DNA of 64,000 nucleotides from Terriglobus roseus (GTDB lineage Bacteria > Acidobacteriota > Terriglobia > Terriglobales > Acidobacteriaceae). The notes beneath the pieces were generated by a model. That model did no database searches. It had not been told where the DNA came from and worked only from the letters and a program-made list of their open reading frames with translations. The translations under genes and the position numbers were made by a program. The stretch's first letter is position 1; every line of letters begins with the position of its first letter. Positions 42,957 through 50,783 of the stretch are shown in pieces. The stretch lies in NCBI RefSeq assembly GCF_900102185.1, contig NZ_LT629690.1:124001-188000 (forward strand), given 5' to 3'.

Positions 42957-43460
42957 ATGCGCCTAAGCATTGCGTTGTTCGTTTCGAGTTTTCTTGTGGC
43001 CGGGGCCGGCATGGCTCAGACGACGATGACTCCGCCCGCCGCCGCAACCCCCGGTCAGCCGGTCGCACCTGTGGGGCCGCCCAGCGTGAACAACCCTCCG
43101 AAGCCAGGTGCGCCCGCGTTGCCAACGGCGCCCGGAACCTTACCGGAGCAACCCGCGCCGGGAGGCGTAGCGCCGACTCCGTCGCCGTCCACGCCTTCTA
43201 CCGCTCCGGGCAGGTCACCCACGCCCAGCCTGTCACCGACTCCGGGAATGTCGCCCGCGCCGATGACGCCGCCCTCTGGTGCATCCGTCAACGGAACGAC
43301 GCAGACTACGCCGTCTGGCAGTTCCACCCAGACGCGTGGCAGTGGTCGAACTGGCCGAACGGGTGCCAATTCCTCGACATCCACCACAACGACGACACCG
43401 TCCACAACCATTCCCAGCTCGCAGCCCGGTGCACCGGGATCGAACGTGGCTCCTCACTAG
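42957..43460 (+). CDS. Secreted Pro/Thr/Ser-rich low-complexity protein
   Basis: A 167-residue protein: signal peptide (1 to about 20, ending AGMAQ), then a proline-rich region with repeated T-P-S and P-G steps (25-110) and a Ser/Thr/Gly-rich end (110-167). No cysteine or folded domain is evident. Such sequences are surface linkers or wall-associated extended proteins; no specific function is implied. GAGGTGA lies before the ATG. The next gene, also a small exported low-complexity protein, starts 37 nt downstream. Confidence 0.78.
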   Translation: MRLSIALFVSSFLVAGAGMAQTTMTPPAAATPGQPVAPVGPPSVNNPPKPGAPALPTAPGTLPEQPAPGGVAPTPSPSTPSTAPGRSPTPSLSPTPGMSPAPMTPPSGASVNGTTQTTPSGSSTQTRGSGRTGRTGANSSTSTTTTTPSTTIPSSQPGAPGSNVAPH

Positions 43461-43497
43461 AGAGGCGCTTTCCTAATCACGCAGGAGGTAAACCCAA

Positions 43498-43779
43498 ATG
43501 AAGCACACCACGATGACTACCGCGCTGCTGGCGCTTTCCCTGACATTTGCAGGCAGTCTGGCAGCACAACAGACCAATGAGCAGGCACGACAGGACGCAG
43601 CGGCGCAGGCAAATATGGATCAGCATGCGTCGAAGCAGCAGAAGAAGGCAGCTAAGGCCCAGGAAAAGGCCGATCAGAAGCGCGAGAAGGCGCTGAATAC
43701 CGACGCATCCAAGGATGCAGCCAAGGCCCAGGACAAGGCGGATAGCCAGGCAGTGAAGGCTGGCGAAACTCCGCGATAA
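43498..43779 (+). CDS. Small secreted Lys/Ala/Gln-rich protein
   Basis: A 93-residue protein with a signal peptide (1-23, ending SLAAQQ). The mature part is charged and helical: repeats of A-K-A-Q-(E/D)-K-A-D (about 53-58 and 73-80). AGGAGG lies eight bases before the ATG, so translation should be strong. It is probably co-transcribed with the Pro-rich gene and ends in a bidirectional terminator. Function unknown. Confidence 0.8.
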   Translation: MKHTTMTTALLALSLTFAGSLAAQQTNEQARQDAAAQANMDQHASKQQKKAAKAQEKADQKREKALNTDASKDAAKAQDKADSQAVKAGETPR

Positions 43780-43798
43780 ATCGGTTTCTTCAATAGAA

Positions 43799-43835
43799 AA
43801 GGCCCACCCGAATTGTCCGGGTGGGCCTTATTTTT
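43799..43835. terminator. Bidirectional terminator
   Basis: Arms AAGGCCCACCCG and CGGGTGGGCCTT (43799-43810 and 43818-43829), loop of seven, followed by ATTTTTG on the plus strand and TTTTCTATTG on the minus strand. It separates the convergent small secreted protein and DsbA-like genes. Confidence 0.92.
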
Positions 43836-43845
43836 GTGACTTTGA

Positions 43846-44523
43846 TTACTTGTGAGCGGCGGCCTTGGTGGCAACCGGTGCGCCCTGTGTCTGGCGGAGT
43901 GCGCCTTCCACCATGGCGAAGACGCGGTTGGGATCGTTCGATCCGCTTTCACTACCGGAGACGATCTGCCACTTGTTCGCGGTGGCCACCACAATCGTGG
44001 GGGTGCGGGTGACGTTCAGCTTCAGGCCCAGGTTGTAGTCGGCCTGCACTTCTGCGGCGAACTTGGGATCCATGGAGAAGGGCATGGCCTGGCCGTGCTG
44101 CTGCATCCAGCGGCGGGTGAAGTTCTGGAGATCATCCTTGCTGTTCAGCGCGGGCTGCTGGACGAAGACGTCGTCGCGGTACTTGTTGGCCATGTCAGGG
44201 CTGACACGGTCCTGCAGGTAGCGGGCGAAGATGGCCGCGTCTTTGCTCCAGACGTGCATCTGGAGGGGGAAGTCATACCGGATCAGCGGTACATGGTATT
44301 GGGCCGCAGCGCGCTCCATGATGGGATTGGCGTTCCGGCAGGCGGGGCATTCGAGGTCGAAGAATTCAATAATCGCCACCTTGTGACCGGCGGGCGGCTT
44401 CAGCATGGAGGTATCGCGGAAGGTGGAAGGATCGGGTGTTCCGGCGAACTGTGCGTGGGCGGCGGGTACTGCGGCAAGGCCGATGGCAAACAAAGAAGCG
44501 GCCACGGTGCGGCGAATCGACAT
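43846..44523 (-). CDS. Periplasmic DsbA-like thiol-disulfide protein
   Basis: Exported thioredoxin-fold protein of 225 residues. A signal peptide (1-25, ending AHAQ) is followed by FFDLECPACRNANP with the CPAC active site (C59, C62), an alpha-helical insert, and the cis-proline strand RTPTIVVA. Similar proteins (DSBA-like Thioredoxin_4) oxidise or isomerise disulfides. The ATG at 44523 has GGGAG ten bases upstream. The divergent TolC-like gene starts about 150 bp away. Confidence 0.9.
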   Translation of the reverse strand: MSIRRTVAASLFAIGLAAVPAAHAQFAGTPDPSTFRDTSMLKPPAGHKVAIIEFFDLECPACRNANPIMERAAAQYHVPLIRYDFPLQMHVWSKDAAIFARYLQDRVSPDMANKYRDDVFVQQPALNSKDDLQNFTRRWMQQHGQAMPFSMDPKFAAEVQADYNLGLKLNVTRTPTIVVATANKWQIVSGSESGSNDPNRVFAMVEGALRQTQGAPVATKAAAHK

Positions 44524-44674
44524 GGGTTTCGGGTCTCCCGGCGCGGGCTCACAGGCCACACATGCGCCATGTTCTGCATTCTATGACGTATCGCCCGGCG
44601 GAAAGTCGCTGAAGAGCAAGGTGGCGCACGATAAACTTTCCGCAACCGTCAGGCCCTTCCGGGAATCGAATGAA

Positions 44675-46273
44675 ATGTCTGCCCCTTCCGGGGCCCTGAG
44701 TCAGAAAGCCTTGAGCGAAAGCGTTTATACAAAAAGATTGCCGATGTGGGCCGCCGTGGTGCTGGCGGCGCCGATGGTTGCCTCTGCGCAAACCCAGCCG
44801 GTTCCGCCTGTACAGGAACCCGCCATCCAGACTGCGCCCGCGCCGCAAAAGCAACCACCTGTTGCGGATGCGCTGAATCTTCCAGAAGCTCCCGCACCGC
44901 AGGCTGTGTCGCAGCCGGTGCAGGCAGCCTTGGCCGCAGCCAAGCCTCAGGATTTAGGTCATGGTGTGACGACGCCGGTCTCCACGGGACAGCCCCTGGC
45001 GCTCTCGCTGGACGATGCCGTGCGTATCGCGCTGGAACATAACCTGACGATTTCGGTCGATTTGCAGAATCAGCGACAGATCAGCGGATTGCAGAAGACG
45101 GCGTTCAGCGCTCTGATTCCGACGATGACTGCCGTGGGTAAGACCAATACCCAGGAAGTGAATCTGGCGGCGATGGGCTTTAAGCCGTCGTCCGTGGCCG
45201 CGTTGCTGCCCCCGGGAACGACCTTCAACACGATTGTGAAGTTTGACACCACCGGCGCCCAGTTGAATGTTTCTCAGCAGTTGTTCAACCTGCCCGCGTA
45301 TGAGGTGTACAAGGCTTCGAAGTCTGTAGCCGATGTGGCGAAGTGGCAACTTTATCTTGATCGCGGCGACGTGGTGAACAAGGTAGCCGCGCAGTACATC
45401 CAGGTCCTGTCGGACATGGCTTCCATTGAGAATTCGAAGTCTCAGGTGGCCAGCGATCTTGAGTTGGAACGACAGTCGCAGGCACGCAAGGACACAGGAA
45501 CGGGCACGAACCTGGATCTACTGCGCGCACGTGTGGAGCGACAGACGCGCCAGCAGGAATTGATCGCCAACACGGCTCAGTTTGAGAAGGACAAGGTGCA
45601 GTTGAACCGGCTCATGGGGCTGGCGGCGGATCAGCCGTTGCAGTTGACCGATGCGGTTCCGTACCACGAGCTGGAAGCTTTGCCGCTGGAAACAGCGAAT
45701 CAGGTGGCGTTGAAGCGTCGTAAGGATCTGCTGGCTCTGCAGGCGCAGATGAAGACTGCTGAATTGCAGCGCAAGGCTGTGAAGTATGAACGCCTGCCTG
45801 CGGTGACGCTTGGCGGTTTCTATGGTGTCCTGGGGCAGACGCGTGGCTTGTATCACGGTGTGTTCTCGGCGCAGGGCGGTATCAACTTCCCCATCTTCGA
45901 AGAGGCACGTATTCGTGGCGACCGCGAAGTGGCCGATGCACGGCTGGTGCATCTGCGCAAGGAAGTGGATAGCCTGAAGGCCTACATTGAGGCGCAAATT
46001 CGTTCGGCGATGCTGGATGTGAATACTTCCGACGAGCTGGTGAAGGATGCCACGAGTAATGTGGATCTGGCGGCCGAGGCGCTGGACGAGACGCGGCAGC
46101 GTTATCGTGCAGGCATCGACGACAACCTGCCAGTCGTTCGTGCGCAGGCGACGTTGGCGAATGCGCAGGCACAGCTTGTAAGTGCGCTGTATCAGTTCAA
46201 TACGGCTAAATTGCAACTTGCGCGTAACACTGGCGTGGTGGAGTCGCAGTACGACACTTACCTGGGCGACTAA
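44675..46273 (+). CDS. TolC-family outer-membrane efflux channel
   Basis: Outer-membrane factor of 532 residues. After a signal region (MWAAVVLAAPMVASAQ, about 24-39) and a Pro/Ala/Gln-rich stretch come the two long coiled-coil halves typical of OEP proteins: LSLDDAVRIALEHNLTISVDLQNQRQISGLQKTAF and LAAEALDETRQRYRAGIDDNLPVVRAQATLANAQAQLVSALYQFNTAKLQLARNTGVVE. The membrane-fusion and inner pump partners are not beside it; an MFS exporter follows 69 nt downstream and could work with it. The start at 44675 is less certain than the rest. Confidence 0.88.
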   Translation: MSAPSGALSQKALSESVYTKRLPMWAAVVLAAPMVASAQTQPVPPVQEPAIQTAPAPQKQPPVADALNLPEAPAPQAVSQPVQAALAAAKPQDLGHGVTTPVSTGQPLALSLDDAVRIALEHNLTISVDLQNQRQISGLQKTAFSALIPTMTAVGKTNTQEVNLAAMGFKPSSVAALLPPGTTFNTIVKFDTTGAQLNVSQQLFNLPAYEVYKASKSVADVAKWQLYLDRGDVVNKVAAQYIQVLSDMASIENSKSQVASDLELERQSQARKDTGTGTNLDLLRARVERQTRQQELIANTAQFEKDKVQLNRLMGLAADQPLQLTDAVPYHELEALPLETANQVALKRRKDLLALQAQMKTAELQRKAVKYERLPAVTLGGFYGVLGQTRGLYHGVFSAQGGINFPIFEEARIRGDREVADARLVHLRKEVDSLKAYIEAQIRSAMLDVNTSDELVKDATSNVDLAAEALDETRQRYRAGIDDNLPVVRAQATLANAQAQLVSALYQFNTAKLQLARNTGVVESQYDTYLGD

Positions 46274-46341
46274 AGTTTCTGTAGTCTGCTAACGGCAGAC
46301 GCAATGGGTGCGTCCTTGCTATGTCACCATAGAAGACAGGG

Positions 46342-47691
46342 ATGCCCGACTCCGCCTATTCCAGTGAAGTGCACCACGGCAAACGCCCGTTAGATTCTGA
46401 AGGTAAGGAAGGCGCGGCGTTTTCGTCGCGTAACTTTCGTCGCTATCAGCTTGCGCGCATGCTGGCCATTATGGGTGCCGAGGCGCAGTCCGTCGCCGTT
46501 GCGTGGCAGATTTACCAACTGACACATAATGCGTTTCTACTGGGCTGCACTGGCCTGGCGCTGTTTCTGCCTGGCATCTTCTTTGTGTTGCCGGCGGGGC
46601 ATGCCGCGGACCGTTACGATCGCCAACGCATTATTGTTCTCTGCTACGCGATGCAGGCCATATGTACAGCGATCTTGTTGTACATGTCGCTGGTGGGCGT
46701 GCGGCATGTGCTGTACATCTACGTGATGCTGTTCTTCATTGGTGCGGGGCGCGCATTCAGCGGGCCAGCATCATCGGCCATTCAGCCGCAGCTTGTACCC
46801 AAGGGCGCGTTTGTGAACGCGATGACCTGGGGCTCGGCGATCTTTCAGATTGCGAACATCAGCGGACCTGCCATTGGCGGATTGCTCTTCACCATTCAGT
46901 TTTCCGGTTCGATGGCCCAGTGGACGGGTGCGCCCATTGTGTATGCGTTGACCATGTGCACCATGCTGACGTTTGTGGTGCTGGTGAGCACGCTGCGGCC
47001 GCGCAAGGAGCAATCGGAGAGCCGTGCCATGTCATTGCAGACGATGATGGAAGGCGCTCGCTACGTCCGAAACGCAAAGCTGCTGTTGGGATCGATCTCG
47101 CTGGATATGTTCGCGGTGCTGTTGGGCGGTGCTGTGTCACTGATGCCCATCTTTGCGCAGGACATTCTTCATGCCGGACCGCGTGGACTGGGCATTCTGC
47201 GTGCCGCACCCGCGCTAGGCGCGTTGTGCACTTCGATTACGTTGTCGCTGCGACCCATTCGGCACAGCGCGGGTAAGTTGATGCTGGTGGCGGTGGGTGT
47301 CTTTGGTGTGGCGACGGTGGTGTTCGGGCTGTCCAAGTCACTGCCACTATCGTTGGCGGCCCTGTTTGTGCTGGGCGCCAGTGACAACATCTCGGTCATC
47401 GTGCGGCAGACGATCTTGCAGCTTGGCACGCCGCCTGCGATGCGTGGTCGCGTGTCGGCCATCAACTGGCTGTTCCTGGGCGCTTCCAATGAGTTTGGTG
47501 AGTTTGAAAGCGGCTTAACGGCACAGTGGTTCGGCGCGGTGCGTGCTGTGGTGTTCGGCGGTATTGGGTCGGTCATGGTGACGGTGTTGTGGAGCATCTT
47601 CTTTCCCAAACTGCGGAATGTGAATTCGCTGAATGCGGAAGAGTTGTTGAAGGCGAATGCTGCCTATGCAAACAGCGAGCCTGTCGATTAG
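46342..47691 (+). CDS. MFS transporter (EntS/MFS_3-type exporter)
   Basis: Inner-membrane carrier of 449 residues with twelve expected helices: FRRYQLARMLAIMGAEAQSVAVAWQIYQLT (helix 1), the A-loop GHAADRYDRQR, then AGRAFSGPASSAIQPQLVPKGAFVNAMTW typical of the EntS/MFS_3 branch, and GASDNISVIVRQTILQLGTPPAMRGRVSAINWLF. Such proteins export siderophores or drugs. Substrate unknown; adjacency to a TolC-like channel fits export. Confidence 0.9.
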   Translation: MPDSAYSSEVHHGKRPLDSEGKEGAAFSSRNFRRYQLARMLAIMGAEAQSVAVAWQIYQLTHNAFLLGCTGLALFLPGIFFVLPAGHAADRYDRQRIIVLCYAMQAICTAILLYMSLVGVRHVLYIYVMLFFIGAGRAFSGPASSAIQPQLVPKGAFVNAMTWGSAIFQIANISGPAIGGLLFTIQFSGSMAQWTGAPIVYALTMCTMLTFVVLVSTLRPRKEQSESRAMSLQTMMEGARYVRNAKLLLGSISLDMFAVLLGGAVSLMPIFAQDILHAGPRGLGILRAAPALGALCTSITLSLRPIRHSAGKLMLVAVGVFGVATVVFGLSKSLPLSLAALFVLGASDNISVIVRQTILQLGTPPAMRGRVSAINWLFLGASNEFGEFESGLTAQWFGAVRAVVFGGIGSVMVTVLWSIFFPKLRNVNSLNAEELLKANAAYANSEPVD

Positions 47692-47753
47692 AGAGCAGCT
47701 TTCTGTTGCCCTTGGTGAATGTGGTCTGCAGTCTGAGTTAATCTGCTTGCGAT

Positions 47754-48533
47754 ATGGGCATGTTCGATACTCCAGCTACCAGTGGTTCCGGGAACGATGT
47801 TCCTGAGAGCAAAGGGCCTTCCATTAAGAAACTGATTTTGTGGTTCACGCTGCTGTTGGTGGTGGTGGCTGCGGTGCGTGTGTTTCTGATCTGGCGCACG
47901 CGGCATGAGGCTGCGAAGCCTGTCGCAGCTGTGGAAGAAAGCTACACCGCGGATGAGATGGTGTTGCCGCGTAAGCTGCATCAGACCGATCTGAAGGATG
48001 CGCGTGAGTTGAATGGAAAGCGTATCTGGGTCTATGCAGCCGGGCAGTTGAATGCGTATCCTGCGACGGCAGCGCACATGGACTATGCGCATCCCGGGCC
48101 GCTGTTGCTGGGTGCGGAGCCGCTGGAAGTAGTGAATTTCATTGAGCAGAAGGCGCCTGCGTCGGTGTATAGCCGTGTTCCCAAGGGCGATGCGCAGGTG
48201 ATCATGCTGTTCCATCGCAAGGACGATCCTGCGAAGTTGTGGGGCGTGCCGGTGGGCGATCGTGAGGGCAAGTTTTATAACTTCTTCCTCGATGAATGTT
48301 TCTTCTACGACGATCCGCACGAGTTGTACAAGCACTGGAAGCCTGAGGTGTGGAAGGCCGTGGACGAGCATCGCGTGGAGAAGGGTATGAACGAGTTGCA
48401 GACCGATCTTGCGCTGGGGCAGGTGAGCAAGCCGGGGCCCGGGCAGGTGGGCGATCGCACTGTGTTGTTCGACAACGACGGCAAGCCGGTCTCAGTGACG
48501 TTTGTGAAGAACAAGGCCGTCAGCATTAACTAA
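47754..48533 (+). CDS. Membrane-anchored protein of unknown function
   Basis: A 259-residue protein: short cytosolic head, one membrane helix (about 25-47, LILWFTLLLVVVAAVRVFLIW), then a periplasmic domain with RKLHQTDLKDARELNGKRIWVYAAGQLNAYP and VYSRVPKGDAQVIMLFHRKDDPAKLWGVPVGDREGKFYNFFLDECFFYDDP. I do not recognise the domain. The D-E-C-F-F-Y-D-D-P stretch and the DKDG-like NDGKPVSV end are striking and probably conserved. It ends at a shared terminator. Confidence 0.75.
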   Translation: MGMFDTPATSGSGNDVPESKGPSIKKLILWFTLLLVVVAAVRVFLIWRTRHEAAKPVAAVEESYTADEMVLPRKLHQTDLKDARELNGKRIWVYAAGQLNAYPATAAHMDYAHPGPLLLGAEPLEVVNFIEQKAPASVYSRVPKGDAQVIMLFHRKDDPAKLWGVPVGDREGKFYNFFLDECFFYDDPHELYKHWKPEVWKAVDEHRVEKGMNELQTDLALGQVSKPGPGQVGDRTVLFDNDGKPVSVTFVKNKAVSIN

Positions 48534-48550
48534 CGGCTGTGAATCGATAA

Positions 48551-48579
48551 GAAAGGGCAGGCATTGCGCCTGCCCTTTC
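48551..48579. terminator. Bidirectional terminator
   Basis: Arms GAAAGGGCAGGC (48551-48562) and GCCTGCCCTTTC (48568-48579), 12 perfect pairs and a five-base loop, then GCTTTT on the plus strand. It ends five bases from the beta-lactamase stop on the opposite strand. Confidence 0.92.
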
Positions 48580-48583
48580 GCTT

Positions 48584-49486
48584 TTAGCCGAGGAGGATGG
48601 CTTCTCGGATAAAGCGGCCAACTTCAGCGATCATGGCTCCGCGCTTTGTCTCTGGGCCGGGGCATTGCGTGATGTAGCAGGTGACGATGACGGGCGGCCG
48701 ATGGATGGGCCACAAGATGGCGATGTCGTTTGTTGTGTGTTCGCCGTTGGAGCCGGTTTTGTCTGCGGCGCGCCAGCCTTCCGGCATGTCTTTGCGCAGG
48801 CGCTCGAGGCCGGTAAGGCTGTTCTCCATCCACTCGGTTATCTGGCGGCGCGATGCAGGCTTGAGGGTATTGCCTAACAGGATGCGTTGCAGATTCTTCG
48901 CCATGGCAACGGGGGTGGTGGTGTCGCGCGGGTCGCGGTCGATGCTGGAATTCAGGTCCGGCTCATTGCGGTCGAGGCGTGTGAATTCATCGCCGATGGA
49001 GCGTGTGAATGCCGTGATGGCCGGAGGGCCTCCAATGGCGTCCAGGAGGACGTTGGCGGCGGTGTTGTCGCTCTGGTTGAGGATGGCATTGCAGAGGGCA
49101 GCGACCGACATGGTTGCGCCTGCATGCGGTTCTGTTAGAGGCGAGTGGCCGATGAGTGGCTTGTTCGGGATGGGAAGCGACTGATCGAGAGACTGCTTGC
49201 CGTCGTCCACGAGTTTGAGAACCGCGGCTGCCAGCAGAAATTTGAAGGTGGAGCACATGGGGAAGCGCTGGTCCTCGCGGTTACCCGCGAATTTTCCATT
49301 GCCGGTGTCCAACGCATAGACGCCGATGCGGCCACCGCTGGCTCTTTCCAGCGCAGCCACCTGTTGCGGCAGGCGCTGGAAGATGTTTCGCTTCTCGTCC
49401 GCATGGGCTTGTGGAAGAGCCAAAGAGAATGCGGTAAGGGCGGACGTGGAGAGAAAGCTGCGCCGGGTGAGCATGTATTCATTCAT
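48584..49486 (-). CDS. Class A beta-lactamase
   Basis: Periplasmic serine hydrolase that opens penicillin-type rings. All class A motifs are present (numbers from the ATG at 49486): CSTFK with nucleophile S79, SDN (139-141), omega-loop glutamate in EPDLN (E175), and KTG (243-245). A cysteine precedes the nucleophile, as in CTX-M and KPC enzymes, but the partner used for the KPC disulfide is absent (KTGSN). The leader reads LTRRSFLSTSALTAF, a Tat-type signal. Starts at 49516, 49486 or 49474 are possible. It is flanked by ordinary chromosomal genes. Confidence 0.93.
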   Translation of the reverse strand: MNEYMLTRRSFLSTSALTAFSLALPQAHADEKRNIFQRLPQQVAALERASGGRIGVYALDTGNGKFAGNREDQRFPMCSTFKFLLAAAVLKLVDDGKQSLDQSLPIPNKPLIGHSPLTEPHAGATMSVAALCNAILNQSDNTAANVLLDAIGGPPAITAFTRSIGDEFTRLDRNEPDLNSSIDRDPRDTTTPVAMAKNLQRILLGNTLKPASRRQITEWMENSLTGLERLRKDMPEGWRAADKTGSNGEHTTNDIAILWPIHRPPVIVTCYITQCPGPETKRGAMIAEVGRFIREAILLG

Positions 49487-49596
49487 GCGGAATCGTGGAT
49501 GTGGAAACAAGTCCATTTACGATTGCTTGCACCTCGTTGGTCAAGGGCGCATCCTTTAGGGGTGCACCGGGTTTGTTGCATGCAGAGGAGATAAAG

Positions 49597-50598
49597 CTGG
49601 TTCCGACAGACTCAGAGGATATTGACCAGACCACGCGACGTACGAATCGCGCCGCGGAGGCCGTATTGCAACGCGCGCGTTCGGCGCATCGTCATGCCAT
49701 GGAGGTGGGCGCGGACCTGGGCAATGAGGGGTTGCGTTTCACCGACAAGGTGCGTTTGGCCTACTGGAATGCCTTTCAGCATGACTGCCTGAACACGGCT
49801 AAAGCGACGGCGTATTCGGCCATCTTTGCCATCTTTCCCATGATTGCGGTTGTAGCCGCGTTGATTGCGCTGGTGCCTTACACGGGGCCGCTGCGGTCGC
49901 AGATTGAAGTGTTTGCTGTCCGCGTTTTGCCGGACAGTGTGTGGCCGCTGTTTTCGGGTTTCTTCAACACCACGCACAGCAAGCCGCAATCGACGACGGT
50001 GCTTCTTGCGGCCATCTTTGTGAGTGTCGGCGGTGCGGCGGGTGTGTTGGCAACGCTGATGGAAGGGTTTCGCCGCGCTTACGGCCTGACGGAGAACTGC
50101 TGGGGCGGGGGATGGCGCGGACAGTTGCGTCGGCAGTTGCAGTCGTACCTGATGGTGCCGATTGCTGCGTTGCCTATGGCGGTGGCCAGCCTGCTGGTGA
50201 TCTTCGGTCACTACGGCTTGCTGGCTCTGATGCGGTACTCGCCTACTGGTTGGGATTCGGGGCTGTACTGGACCGCGAATGCTGTTCGCTGGGTAGCGTC
50301 GCTGAGCGCGACGGCTGCCGTGCTGGCGGTGATTTATCGCTTTGGGATCCCGGTGCGTCCAAGCTGGCGCGAGGTGATGCCGGGAGCAGCTTTTGCAACG
50401 GCAACGTGGTTTGTCTCAACCTTGGCATTCGGCTTTTATGTCACGCGATACACGCACTATTCGAAGGTGTATGGATCGCTGGGAACGGGCGTGGTGTTGC
50501 TGGTATGGCTCTTTCTGACGTCGCTAACGGTGCTGTGCGGGGCCGAGCTGAATGCGGAGCTTGCACGCGATGCCGGGCCGACTGTCTTTGATATTTGA
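49597..50598 (+). CDS. YihY/virulence-factor BrkB-family membrane protein
   Basis: Integral membrane protein of about 333 residues, formerly mis-named RNase BN. Six helices are expected; the hallmarks are NTAKATAYSAIFAIFPMIAVVAAL, the W-G-R-rich middle, and the C-terminal YSKVYGSLGTGVVLLVWLFLTSLTVLCGAELNAEL. Function of the family is unsettled. AGAGGAG lies seven bases before a CTG at 49597, which I take as the likely start; in-frame GTG at 49495 overlaps the beta-lactamase leader, and ATG at 49699 lacks a ribosome site and would remove a soluble head. Confidence 0.85.
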   Translation: MVPTDSEDIDQTTRRTNRAAEAVLQRARSAHRHAMEVGADLGNEGLRFTDKVRLAYWNAFQHDCLNTAKATAYSAIFAIFPMIAVVAALIALVPYTGPLRSQIEVFAVRVLPDSVWPLFSGFFNTTHSKPQSTTVLLAAIFVSVGGAAGVLATLMEGFRRAYGLTENCWGGGWRGQLRRQLQSYLMVPIAALPMAVASLLVIFGHYGLLALMRYSPTGWDSGLYWTANAVRWVASLSATAAVLAVIYRFGIPVRPSWREVMPGAAFATATWFVSTLAFGFYVTRYTHYSKVYGSLGTGVVLLVWLFLTSLTVLCGAELNAELARDAGPTVFDI

Positions 50599-50783
50599 GT
50601 TAGTGTGTGAATTTTTCATGAGTGCGGATATCAGTCCGGAGTGAGCGATATTCGCCCGAGTTTGCCGGAATCCGTATAGTTACCGATAATGCGAGAGGCC
50701 CCATGCACAGATTGTTTCCCTTCTTCGAGGGGAAAAATTAAGCTGTGCCGACGGGAATTTTCATACGTCCGGTCTGGAGAACG
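50599..50783 (+). promoter_or_regulatory. Leader region of pyk
   Basis: About 185 nt between the YihY gene and pyk. It holds CGGATATCAGTCCGG and GAGCGATATTCGCCCG, each partly palindromic, and ends with GGAGA before the pyk start. No terminator is obvious for the YihY gene. Nothing is coded. Confidence 0.4.

Noticed and set aside
42947-43501. Alternative 184-codon frame across the Pro-rich secreted gene
   Set aside because: The frame at 42957 has a signal peptide and a good ribosome site; the other frame lacks both.
48584-49486. Recently acquired antibiotic resistance island
   Set aside because: Only one beta-lactamase gene is present, with no insertion sequence, integron or composition shift around it.
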